Origin: Cupriavidus cauae
Lineage (GTDB): Bacteria; Pseudomonadota; Gammaproteobacteria; Burkholderiales; Burkholderiaceae
Direction: 5' to 3'
NCBI RefSeq assembly: GCF_008632125.1
Contig: NZ_VWRN01000053.1
Coordinates: forward strand, 248,001 to 312,000
DNA length: 64,000 nt
Shown here: one piece after another, positions 34,737 to 43,030 of the stretch
Layout of the letters: every line of letters begins with the position of its first letter
Position numbering within the stretch: the stretch's first letter is position 1
Made by a program: the position numbers and the translations under genes
Notes under the pieces: model-generated
Databases searched by the model: none
Told to the model about the DNA's origin: nothing
The model's input: the letters and a program-made list of their open reading frames with translations, nothing else

Positions 34737-35666
34737 ATGCCCAGCACTCCGAGGTTTCGCTTCCAGGACCAGGACCTGATCCGCATCGGCGACGAGCACA
34801 ACGCCCTGCTGCTCGCGCCTTGGGCCGGCGGCCGCCTGGTGCGCTGGATCCATCGCGGCACCGACATCCTGTACTGGCCCGACGACGCCGACTGGTCGCG
34901 CCCGGCGAAGATCCGTGGCGGCAATCCGCTGCTGTTTCCCTTTATCGGCCGCCATTTCGTCGACGGCCAACCGGGCCAATGGCGCGATCGCAACGGCGTG
35001 GTCCGTGCCATGCCGCAGCACGGCTTCGCGCGCGACCTGCCGTTCGAGATCGCCGAGTGCGATCCGGCGCGTTCGATCACGATGGCGTTGACAGATTCGG
35101 ACGGGACCCGCGACGCCTATCCGTTTTCGTTCCGCTTTGAAGCGAGCTACCGGCTGCTGGAAGACGGACTCGAGGTCGCGCTGGTAGTGCGCAATACCGG
35201 CACCGAGCCGCTGCCCTTCTATGCGGGACACCACTTCTATTTCGCCGTGCCGCACGCCCTGCGAGGCCGGTGCCGATTGACGATGCCGCCGGCCGAACGG
35301 TTGCGCCAGCGCGCCGACGGCAGCCTGACCGCGACCGAGCCCGGCGAAGGGGTCTACGCGCTCGACGACCCGCGCTTGCAGGACACCTTCCACCGCTTGC
35401 ATGCGCCCGTTGCCGGAACGTGCGAGCTGGCGATTCCATCGGCCGAGGGCAGCGGCACGGGCCGCACGATCCGCATCGATCTCGAGGCCAACCGTGGGGC
35501 CGTCCCCTGGCAGGCCGTCACGACCTGGAGCGAACGCGAGGATTCGGACTTCTATTGCGTCGAGCCGTGGCTGGCCCTGCCCGATGCGATTCATCGGCCA
35601 GGAGAAACGCGATGGGTCGCGCCTGGCGACAGCACCGAAGCCGTTTGCCGGCTGCTTCCGACCTAG
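34737..35666 (+). CDS. Aldose 1-epimerase family protein (mutarotase)
   Basis: This 309-residue beta-sandwich protein of the GalM superfamily has GNPLLFPFIGRHF, MPQHGFARDLPFE, FYAGHHFYFAVPHA with a conserved histidine, and CVEPWLALPDA with the probable catalytic glutamate. It belongs to the hexose-6-phosphate epimerase/YeaD-like or GalM-like branch, and the sugar is not defined. It lies 157 bp after the acetoacetyl-CoA synthetase gene and 46 bp before tRNA-Gly, and is the last chromosomal gene before the element. Confidence 0.85.
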   Translation: MPSTPRFRFQDQDLIRIGDEHNALLLAPWAGGRLVRWIHRGTDILYWPDDADWSRPAKIRGGNPLLFPFIGRHFVDGQPGQWRDRNGVVRAMPQHGFARDLPFEIAECDPARSITMALTDSDGTRDAYPFSFRFEASYRLLEDGLEVALVVRNTGTEPLPFYAGHHFYFAVPHALRGRCRLTMPPAERLRQRADGSLTATEPGEGVYALDDPRLQDTFHRLHAPVAGTCELAIPSAEGSGTGRTIRIDLEANRGAVPWQAVTTWSEREDSDFYCVEPWLALPDAIHRPGETRWVAPGDSTEAVCRLLPT

Positions 35667-35712
35667 CCGCCTTGCGCGCGCAGCCGGATCGCGCATAAAA
35701 TGGCCGCCTCAC

Positions 35713-35787
35713 GCGGGCGTCGTATAATGGCTATTACCTTAGCTTCCCAAGCTAAAGACGTGGGTTCGATTCCCATCGCCCGCTCCA
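35713..35787 (+). tRNA. tRNA-Gly (anticodon CCC), integration site
   Basis: The sequence begins GCGGGCGTCGTATAATGG, with anticodon stem-loop TTAGC-TTCCCAA-GCTAA (anticodon CCC), T-loop GGTTCGATTCC and encoded CCA. It is intact, and an integrase gene starts 239 bp downstream in the same direction. tRNA-Gly 3' ends are the known attachment site of ICEclc-type elements. Confidence 0.96.
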
Positions 35788-36025
35788 CTTCAGCTTTCCA
35801 TGGTGTTCCAAGGACGTCCATGGAGTGTTGCAAGTCATTGTCACGGTTCGGCTTTTCCAGAAAAGCCGTTCCAGTGACGTCCAGCGAAATCCACTGACGG
35901 CCGGCCCAAACTGGTACAAAAAGTGGCCCAAACAATGCGCGAACTTCCCCTGCCGCATTGTTGCTGGAGGAGCCGAGGTCCGATGGGAAACATGGCACTC
36001 AACTCGCTTTCATGGAGTTGGGATC

Positions 36026-37951
36026 ATGCTTTCAGACCTCATGGCCCGGCAGGCCAAGTCCACCGGCAAGCCATACGCACTGGCCGACTTCGACGGCCTC
36101 TATCTCTACGTTTCCGCCATCGGCACCAAGGCTTGGCACTTCCGCTATTCGTGGTTTGGCAAGCGTGAGCGCATCACCCTAGGCAACTATCCGGCGCTTT
36201 CCCTGAAGGACGCCCGTGCACTTCGCGATGAAGCCCGCTCGCTGCTCGCCAAGGGCGTCAATCCCCACAGCGAACGCAAGCGCAAGCGGCACGCGATCGT
36301 CCTGGCCGGCGAGCACACCTTCATGGCCGTCTACGAGCAATGGCTGGCCCATCGCCGGCTCTCGCTGGAGGAAGGACGGCAGACCAGCCTGGAACAGATC
36401 GGGCGCGTCTTCAAGAAAGATGTGTTCCCCTCGCTACGGCACCTGACCATCTACGAAATCACCCGCGCGCACCTGCTGGACATCATCGGCAAGGTGGAGA
36501 AGCGCGGCTCGCTGTCCGTGGCCGAGAAGCTGAGGACCTGGTTCACCCAGTTGTTCACCTACGCCACGGTGGCGATTCCCAACATGGGCGATAACCCGTC
36601 CAGGGACCTGGAAGTGGTCGCGCTGCCGTTGCCGCCTGTCGAACACAACCCGTTCCTGCGCATGCACGAGCTGCCGGTTATGCTGCAGACACTGCGCAAG
36701 TACCGCGGGCGCCTGAACACGCAGTTGGGCATCCGGCTGCTGATGCTCACTGGTGTGCGCACCGGCGAGCTTCGCTTCGCCACGCCCGATCAGTTCGACC
36801 TCGACCGGGGCCTGTGGGTCATCCCGGTGGCCAGGCTCAAGCAGCGCGCGCTGCTGACCAAGAAGAAGCGCAAGCGTCTCATCGACATCCCGCCCTACAT
36901 CGTGCCGCTGTCGGTGCAGGCGCAGGAGATCGTTCGCCACCTGTTGGACCAATGCAAGCCTGCCCAGGTCCATCTCATCCCAGGCGACTGGTGCCTGAAG
37001 AACCCGATCAGCGAGAACACGCTCAACGCCGCGCTCAAGCGCATGGGCTACGAGGACCAGCTCACGGGGCATGGCATCCGGGCGACGATCTCGACGGCGC
37101 TGAACGAACTCGGCTACCCGAAGAAATGGGTGGATGCCCAGCTATCGCATGCCGATCCAGACAAGATCAGCGCGACCTACAACCATGCCGAATACGTCGA
37201 GCAACGCCGCGTCATGATGCAGGACTGGGCTGATCGCCTGGACCTGTTCGAGCAGAACCAGGTCGAGGTTGCCAGCCGGCATCTGACCATCACGCTCCAG
37301 GGCCTGCCGACCATCGCCGGCCAGGCGGCCGTGCAGCCGCCGGTGGTCGACCTCACCGCGCCGCAGCTGATCGTGACCGCGCCGACGTCCAACCAACCCG
37401 AAGCGCCGGCATCGGTGCAGCGGCTGTCGGCCGTGCGCATGCCCGAGTACGCGCGGCCGCGCCTGTCGGAGGTGCAGCGCGGACGCCTGCAGGTGCTGGA
37501 GACCTTCGAGGCGCCGCACAACCTCTCGGTGGCGGACTACGCCAAGCTCGCGGGCAAGTCGCGCCGCTGGATCACCTACGAGATCCAGGCCGGCAACCTG
37601 CTGTCGATCCACATGGGGCACCGCGGGCAGCGCGTGCCAGACTGGCAGCTCGATCCGCTCAAGCGCAGGCTGGTCCAGTCTGTCCTGAAGCAACTGCCAC
37701 GGGGCGTCGACACCTGGGACATCTACCACGCACTCCTGCGCTCGTACGAGGCTCTCGGGACACGGCCGGCCATCGAAGCCGTCAACCCAACGAACCTGCA
37801 CCTTGCCGCGCGGCTGGTGGCCGCACAGTGCATGCAGGCGAGCGAGCCAGTCGTGACGACAGAGTTCCCTGAGCAGGTCCGGCAAAGCGTGCAGCGGCTG
37901 GTGCGCGAAGCCGTCGCTGCCGACGCCGCCGAAGTGGCGCCCGGAGACTGA
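36026..37951 (+). CDS. Tyrosine recombinase/integrase, IntB13 type
   Basis: This 641-residue integrase has an N-terminal Arm/DUF4102-type domain (about residues 1-90), a SAM-like core-binding domain (about 95-195), and a P4-type catalytic domain (about 215-395). The catalytic set is complete: Arg245 in TGVRTGELR, His349-x-x-Arg352 in GHGIRATIS, His375 in LSHADPDK and Tyr385 in SATYNHAEY. About 250 extra C-terminal residues follow, as in the 657-residue IntB13 of ICEclc. They include a KLAGKSRRWITYEI segment resembling a helix-turn-helix. ATG 36026 with GGAG ahead is chosen. The leader 35788-36025 carries TCCATGG repeats, possible arm sites. Confidence 0.92.
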   Translation: MLSDLMARQAKSTGKPYALADFDGLYLYVSAIGTKAWHFRYSWFGKRERITLGNYPALSLKDARALRDEARSLLAKGVNPHSERKRKRHAIVLAGEHTFMAVYEQWLAHRRLSLEEGRQTSLEQIGRVFKKDVFPSLRHLTIYEITRAHLLDIIGKVEKRGSLSVAEKLRTWFTQLFTYATVAIPNMGDNPSRDLEVVALPLPPVEHNPFLRMHELPVMLQTLRKYRGRLNTQLGIRLLMLTGVRTGELRFATPDQFDLDRGLWVIPVARLKQRALLTKKKRKRLIDIPPYIVPLSVQAQEIVRHLLDQCKPAQVHLIPGDWCLKNPISENTLNAALKRMGYEDQLTGHGIRATISTALNELGYPKKWVDAQLSHADPDKISATYNHAEYVEQRRVMMQDWADRLDLFEQNQVEVASRHLTITLQGLPTIAGQAAVQPPVVDLTAPQLIVTAPTSNQPEAPASVQRLSAVRMPEYARPRLSEVQRGRLQVLETFEAPHNLSVADYAKLAGKSRRWITYEIQAGNLLSIHMGHRGQRVPDWQLDPLKRRLVQSVLKQLPRGVDTWDIYHALLRSYEALGTRPAIEAVNPTNLHLAARLVAAQCMQASEPVVTTEFPEQVRQSVQRLVREAVAADAAEVAPGD

Positions 37952-37978
37952 TCAAGCCAGGGGCGCGCCGAAGTTCGG

Positions 37979-38602
37979 TCAGGCGCTTGCCTGGAGCGCG
38001 TGGAAGAACGGCTCCAGGCGGGCGCTGCCCGTATCTCGACGGCTCAGGAAGTACGTGGTGAGCGTCAGCGCGCCCTCTTGCAAGGGACGCTGGACAACGC
38101 CAAGGGAACGATGGCCCTCAATGCGGGTGGCGGGTGCCAAGCAGACACCGTAGCCGGCGGCCACCAAGGTCATCATCAACCCGAACGATGTGGCCGTCGT
38201 GACGGCCGAGGGGACGACGCCGGCGGCCGTCAGCAGTGAGTCGATTTGCCCACAGTAGCCGACACAGTCGCGCCCATCCAGGGCGATCCAATGGTGGTCG
38301 GCCGCCTGCTCCAGGGACACTGACGCGAAGGCCAGCAAGGGGTGATGGGCCGACACGGCCAATGCCAGCGCGTCGCGCCAGACGGGTCGGACTTCGATGC
38401 CTTCAGGTGCTGCGGGCGATTGGCAGAGGCCTGCCTCGAAAGCCCCCGCGAGCAGTCCTCGATGCTGATCCTCCAGGCGCTGTTCGTGAAGACGAATCGG
38501 GTTGTCCGGATGACGCCTACGATGTTCTGCCATCGGTACCGACAACCGGGGATAGGCCAAGCAGTCCGACAAGGCAATGTTCAAAGAATCGGAAGCGATC
38601 AT
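37979..38602 (-). pseudogene. LysR-type regulator fragment lacking the DNA-binding domain
   Basis: The 207 residues correspond only to the effector-binding domain of a LysR regulator (SLNIALSDCLAYPRLSVPMAEHRRRHPDN ... MMTLVAAGYGVCLAPATRI, in parts). The usual 90-residue winged-helix domain is absent. The sequence upstream does not encode it in any frame I could follow. The fragment has an ATG but no convincing ribosome-binding site. It is related in layout to the full-length LysR gene at about 62 kb. It is most likely a deletion remnant; a stand-alone effector-binding protein is possible but unlikely. Confidence 0.7.
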
Positions 38603-38663
38603 CGTGTCACCTGCACAACGCCGACACTGGAAAAAACCGCGTGCTATCGGCCAATGAGATAAG

Positions 38664-38679
38664 TTTAACGTGGTTTAAA
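38664..38679. promoter_or_regulatory. Candidate operator of the XRE gene
   Basis: TTTAA-CGTGGT-TTAAA is an inverted repeat in an AT-rich pocket 28 bp upstream of the XRE-family start codon. Small XRE regulators commonly bind such sites to control themselves. No direct evidence. Confidence 0.35.
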
Positions 38680-38706
38680 TTCGCGTGAAACGTGACGCTT
38701 CTGTTG

Positions 38707-39006
38707 ATGCAGAAGCGATCAGTGCAACGCGGGAGACCTGCGGGAACAAGAACCTATGAAAGCGAGCCAGCGCGCGCTTTCGGCGTTGCCGTGCGCGAGG
38801 CACGGTCCGCGAAGGCGCTGGCGCAGGAGGTGCTGGCGGAACAGGCGGGTATCGCGCGATCGCACATGGGCAAGATCGAGCGCGGCGAGCACATGCCCAC
38901 GCTAGTGTTGATCCTGCGGATCGCGAAGGGGCTGGGTTGCTCGGCCGCGGCACTGATGGCTGCGACCGAGGCGCAACTGTCCGAAAAACAGGAAGACGCT
39001 GTCTAG
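38707..39006 (+). CDS. XRE-family helix-turn-helix regulator
   Basis: This 99-residue protein has one Cro/C1-type HTH (about residues 28-85): FGVAVREARSAKALAQEVLAEQAGIARSHMGKIERGEHMPTL in parts, with recognition helix AGIARSHMGKIERG. The basic N-terminus (KRSVQRGRPAGTRTY) may add DNA contacts. An alternative GTG start at 38692 adds five residues. Such small regulators are common near integrases. Its target is unknown. Confidence 0.8.
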   Translation: MQKRSVQRGRPAGTRTYESEPARAFGVAVREARSAKALAQEVLAEQAGIARSHMGKIERGEHMPTLVLILRIAKGLGCSAAALMAATEAQLSEKQEDAV

Positions 39007-39072
39007 GTCGGCGTTGCGTCTCTCGCCTACAACGAGGTAGTACGCAGGCGCCGCATTGCCGTCAATGATTAC

Positions 39073-40344
39073 CTATCGATAGACGGGATGGCGACGGCAC
39101 AGATCCGCCACCTGCTGTCTTACTCGATCCCGCACGGCCATTAATCCAACACCACCGGTTTCCAATGCATCCAGCACGTCGCACAACCAGCCGGCCAGTT
39201 GCTCGCACTCGGCCACGCCGAAGCCGCGCGTGGTCACGGCGGGCGTGCCGATGCGCACGCCAGAGGTCACAAACGGCGAACGCGGGTCGCCCGGCACGCT
39301 GTTCTTGTTGGTGGTGATCCAGGCATCGGCCAGCGCCGCGTCCGCATCCTTACCGGTGTAGGGCCTGGCGGACAGGTCGATCAGCATCAGGTGATTGTCG
39401 GTACCGCCCGAAACGATTTTGTGGCCGCGCTGCTGGATCACCGCGGCCATGGCGCGAGCGTTCGCCACCACCTGGCGCTGGTAGGCCTTGAATGCAGGTT
39501 GCAGCGCCTCCTTGAACGCCACCGCCTTGGCGGCGATAACATGCATCAGCGGCCCGCCCTGGACGCCGGGGAATACGGCGGAGTCGAGCTTTCTGTAAAG
39601 GCCCTCGTCCTGCCCTTTCGAGAGAATGATACCGCCACGCGGGCCGCGCAGGGTCTTATGGGTGGTGCTGGTGACCACGTGAGCGTGGGGCAACGGGTCA
39701 GGATACTCGCCTGCCGCCACCAGGCCGGCGACATGGGCCATGTCCACCCAGAAGATGGCACCCGCCCTGTCGGCGATGGCGCGCATGCGTGCCCAGTCCT
39801 TGTGCCGCGAATAGGCGGAGAAGCCGCCGATCAGCAGTTTCGGCCGTGCCTGCATCGCGATGCGCTCCATCTCGTCGTAGTCAATCAGCCCGGTTTGGGG
39901 GTCGAGTCCATAAGGCACGATCTTGTAATGGCGGCCGGAGAAGTTGGATGGGTTACCGTGGGTCAGGTGGCCACCCTGAGCCAAGTTCATGCCCATCACG
40001 GTATCGCCGGGATTGGCCAGCGCCAGAAACACGGCTGCGTTGGCCTGGGCGCCGGCATGGGGCTGGACGTTGGCCCAATCACAGTCGAATAGCACCTTGA
40101 GCCGCTCGATGGCTAAGCGTTCGGCCACGTCCACATGCTCGCAGCCGCTGTAGTAGCGCTTGCCTGGGTAACCCTCGGCGTACTTGTTGGTGAACACCGA
40201 ATTCTGGATGGCCATCACCAAAGGGCTCGCGTAGTTCTCGGAGGCGATCAGTTCGACATGATCCTCCTGACGGCGCGCTTCGTGGTGGACTGCCAGGGCA
40301 AGTTCCGGGTCGAAATCGGCGAGGGCAACAGAAGTGTCATACAT
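39073..40344 (-). CDS. Second serine hydroxymethyltransferase (SHMT paralogue)
   Basis: This 423-residue GlyA homologue has the PLP lysine in TSTTHKTLRGPRGG (Lys230) and intact ELIASENYASPLVM and NKYAEGYPGKRYYSGCEHVD motifs. It differs clearly from the housekeeping copy at 15.4 kb in its N-terminus (MYDTSVALADFDPELALAV) and in many positions, so it is a separate lineage. It lies 42 bp downstream of a class III aminotransferase and benE in a leftward operon governed by a divergent MocR regulator. Folate-dependent serine/glycine conversion or a related aldol cleavage (alpha-methylserine, threonine) are possible. Confidence 0.9.
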   Translation of the reverse strand: MYDTSVALADFDPELALAVHHEARRQEDHVELIASENYASPLVMAIQNSVFTNKYAEGYPGKRYYSGCEHVDVAERLAIERLKVLFDCDWANVQPHAGAQANAAVFLALANPGDTVMGMNLAQGGHLTHGNPSNFSGRHYKIVPYGLDPQTGLIDYDEMERIAMQARPKLLIGGFSAYSRHKDWARMRAIADRAGAIFWVDMAHVAGLVAAGEYPDPLPHAHVVTSTTHKTLRGPRGGIILSKGQDEGLYRKLDSAVFPGVQGGPLMHVIAAKAVAFKEALQPAFKAYQRQVVANARAMAAVIQQRGHKIVSGGTDNHLMLIDLSARPYTGKDADAALADAWITTNKNSVPGDPRSPFVTSGVRIGTPAVTTRGFGVAECEQLAGWLCDVLDALETGGVGLMAVRDRVRQQVADLCRRHPVYR

Positions 40345-40386
40345 GGTGTGCGTCCTGGTCGGGCGGATAGCGGTTGGGGTTGGACG

Positions 40387-41685
40387 TCATACGGTGATGT
40401 CCATCGGCTGAGTCGGAACAGACCAAACCTCGCAATCAACCAGGTCCGATGAAAGCAGGCGCGCTACACGCACCACGATGTCGTCAATCTGACGCTCGTC
40501 GCAAACGAATGGTGGCAATAGCCTGATCACGGTGTCTCGGGTCACGGTGATGAGCAGGCGCTGCTCAGCCAGCGCGCGCCCAACTAGTTCCTTGCAGGGC
40601 CGGTCCAGTTCGATACCCACCATCAGTCCCAGGCCGCGAATGGCGAGGACGTGCGGGTGACCTGCCAGCGCCTTGCGCAGGCCCACCAGCAAGCGAGCGC
40701 CCAGCACCATGGCGCGCTCGGGCATCCTGTCACGGGCCATGATGTCGAGGACGGTGCAGGCCACCCGGCAAGCCAGCGGATTGCCGCCGAAGGTCGAGCC
40801 GTGCTGGCCCGGCGAGAACAGGTCTGCCGCAATACCGCGCGCCAGGCACGCGCCGATGGGAAAGCCATTGCCCAGCGCTTTCGCCAGGGTCACCACATCC
40901 GGTGAGATGCCCGCGTGCGCGTATCCGAACCACGCGCCGGTGCGCCCCATGCCGGCCTGGATCTCGTCGAGCATCAGCAACCAGTCCCTCTGGTCGCACA
41001 AAGCGCGCAGTTCGCGCAAGTATTCGGCACTGGCCACCCGAATGCCACCCTCGCCCTGTACAGATTCGATCAACACCGCCACGATGTCCGGGGATTGTTC
41101 TGCCGCCTGGCGTACCGCGCTGATATCACCGTAGGGAGCACGCAGAAAGCCAGGCAGCAACGGCCCGAAACCCTGCTGGTTGGCCGCGTTGTCCGTGGCG
41201 GCGAGCGTGGCCAGCGTGCGGCCATGGAAGGCGTTGCCCATGACTAGGATCTGCGGTCGTGCCACCTGCCTGCGATGGGCATGCAGCCTGGCCAGCTTGA
41301 GGGCGGTTTCGTTGGCTTCCGCACCCGAGTTGCAGAAGAAGGCGCTTTCCATCCCGGTCAGCGCACACAGGCGTTCCCCCAACTGCTCCTGCCAGTCGAT
41401 GCGGAACACGTTGGAAGTGTGCAGCAGCGCCCCGGCCTGTTCGGCGATGACGGCCGCGATTTCCGGGTGGGCATGACCCAGGCTGGTAACCGCGACACCG
41501 GCAATGGCATCTAGGTACTCCACGCCCTGCTCGTCCCAGAGCCGCGCGCCGTTACCGCGCACGAATGAGACAGGTTGGCGGGCGTAGGCGCGCATCAGGT
41601 GAGGGGCGGTCGTCTGCATGGGAGATTCCTCGAATTCGGCACGGTTGGCGTAACCGTCAGTCCGTGTGTTGAAAGCCTCGGTCAT
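40387..41685 (-). CDS. Class III aminotransferase, acetylornithine transaminase-like
   Basis: This 432-residue fold-type I enzyme has CNSGAEANETALKLARLH, GNAFHGRTLATLAAT, LMLDEIQAGMGRTG, and VTLAKALGNGFPIGACLA with the PLP lysine. It most resembles ArgD/AstC acetylornithine or succinylornithine transaminases; GABA or beta-alanine transaminases are alternatives. The ATG at 41685 overlaps the benE stop (TGATG) and has AGAGGG ahead. An internal ATG at 41619 would give 410 residues with a more typical N-terminus (MQTTAPHLMRAYARQPVSF). It is the middle gene of the operon. Confidence 0.87.
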   Translation of the reverse strand: MTEAFNTRTDGYANRAEFEESPMQTTAPHLMRAYARQPVSFVRGNGARLWDEQGVEYLDAIAGVAVTSLGHAHPEIAAVIAEQAGALLHTSNVFRIDWQEQLGERLCALTGMESAFFCNSGAEANETALKLARLHAHRRQVARPQILVMGNAFHGRTLATLAATDNAANQQGFGPLLPGFLRAPYGDISAVRQAAEQSPDIVAVLIESVQGEGGIRVASAEYLRELRALCDQRDWLLMLDEIQAGMGRTGAWFGYAHAGISPDVVTLAKALGNGFPIGACLARGIAADLFSPGQHGSTFGGNPLACRVACTVLDIMARDRMPERAMVLGARLLVGLRKALAGHPHVLAIRGLGLMVGIELDRPCKELVGRALAEQRLLITVTRDTVIRLLPPFVCDERQIDDIVVRVARLLSSDLVDCEVWSVPTQPMDITV

Positions 41686-42926
41686 CACTTCACCCTCTCG
41701 TTTGCAGGCGTAGGCGTAATGACCGATGTACGTACCCGCAGCAGCACCCGCCCGTTGAGCACAGCATGCGCCGCCAGCCCTAGCACCAACCCCCAGAACG
41801 CCCCGCCAATGCCCAGCAAGGTGATGTTGGCGGCGGCCGCCAGAAACGTGATCAGTGAGGCTTCCCGGGTCTTGGCATCGGACATGGCGGTGGCTAGGCT
41901 GCCGCCGATCGTCCCCAGCAGGGCCAGGCCCGCCAGCGTGGTGATGAAGGTCGCCGGGAAGGCCATGAAGACCGCGGCCAGCGTCACCCCGAACACGCCG
42001 ATCAGAACGTAGAACACCCCAGCGGCCATCCCCGCGATCCAACGCCTGGACGGGTCTTCGTGTGCCTCCCGGCCCGTGCAGATGGCGGCGGTGATCGCCG
42101 CGATGTTGAAGGCGTGCGAACCGAACGGCGCCATCAGCAGCGAACCCAGGCCCGTGATGGTCACGATGGGGTTGGCGCTGGTCTTGAAGCCGTCATTGCG
42201 CAATACCAGCATGCCCGGCATGTACTGCCCGGTCAGGGTAATGAGGAACAGCGGCAACGCCACGCTCAACAAGGCGTTGAGCGAGAACGCGGGCATGGTG
42301 AACACCGGCGCGGCCAGTTTCAGGCTCAGTCCCGACAGATCGACGCGGCCCTGCGCCAGCAGGAATACCAATCCCAGCACCAGGATGCCCACCACCGCAT
42401 AGCGCGCGGAAAAGCGCTTGAACACCAGATAGGCGGCGATCAGCAGTCCCGCCAGCAGCGGATCGACGCTCAAGCCGCCGAAGGCGCCAGTGCCGAATTG
42501 CAGCAGGATGCCGGCCAGCAGCCCGGCAGCCACGCCTGGCGGTATCAAACGGATAACGCGCTCGAACCAACCCGACAGGCCCAGCAGCACAAAGGCGGCA
42601 GCCGAGATCAGGTATGCCCCGACGGCCTCGGCATAAGGTGTGGTTGCCAGTGCTGTGACCAGAAACGCCGCTGCCGGCGTGGACCAGGCGGTGATGATCG
42701 GTTCGCGGGATACCCAGCTCAAAATGATGCCTGTCACGCCCACGCCAATGGAAATCGACCACACCCACGAGGCCGTCAGCTCCGGGCTCAGGCCCGCGAC
42801 CTTGGCTGCCTGGAACACCAGGATGAAAGTGCCGCCATAGTTGACGATGACCGAAATCAGTCCGGCCACGACGGGATGGGTGAGATCGTTCCAACGAACG
42901 GGCGAAGCTGAAGGATCCGACGGCAT
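41685..42926 (-). CDS. BenE family benzoate/H+ symporter-like transporter
   Basis: This 413-residue membrane protein has about twelve hydrophobic segments and BenE hallmarks NYGGTFILVFQAA, STPAAAFLVTAL, QYMPGMLVLRNDG and APFGSHAFNIAAITAAICTG. Family members carry benzoate, but most are uncharacterised. Here the neighbours are amino-acid PLP enzymes, so the substrate may be an amino acid or aromatic acid; this is an inference. It is first in the leftward operon, and its start lies about 100 bp from the divergent MocR gene. Confidence 0.88.
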   Translation of the reverse strand: MPSDPSASPVRWNDLTHPVVAGLISVIVNYGGTFILVFQAAKVAGLSPELTASWVWSISIGVGVTGIILSWVSREPIITAWSTPAAAFLVTALATTPYAEAVGAYLISAAAFVLLGLSGWFERVIRLIPPGVAAGLLAGILLQFGTGAFGGLSVDPLLAGLLIAAYLVFKRFSARYAVVGILVLGLVFLLAQGRVDLSGLSLKLAAPVFTMPAFSLNALLSVALPLFLITLTGQYMPGMLVLRNDGFKTSANPIVTITGLGSLLMAPFGSHAFNIAAITAAICTGREAHEDPSRRWIAGMAAGVFYVLIGVFGVTLAAVFMAFPATFITTLAGLALLGTIGGSLATAMSDAKTREASLITFLAAAANITLLGIGGAFWGLVLGLAAHAVLNGRVLLRVRTSVITPTPANERVK

Positions 42927-42997
42927 GATCTGAATTGGGCTCCTGGCATGGGGATGAAATGACCATGAGACGATAGACTTGTAATGGCATGATGTTC

Positions 42998-43030
42998 CCT
43001 ACCAATTTCTAGATGAAGTACCTACCAATT
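42998..43030. promoter_or_regulatory. Direct repeats CCTACCAATT in the MocR/benE intergenic region
   Basis: CCTACCAATT occurs at 42998-43007 and again at 43021-43030, exactly 23 bp apart. The second copy overlaps the predicted TTG start of the MocR gene. MocR-type regulators such as GabR, TauR and PdxR bind spaced direct repeats, so this is the likely operator for autoregulation and control of benE. Confidence 0.6.
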
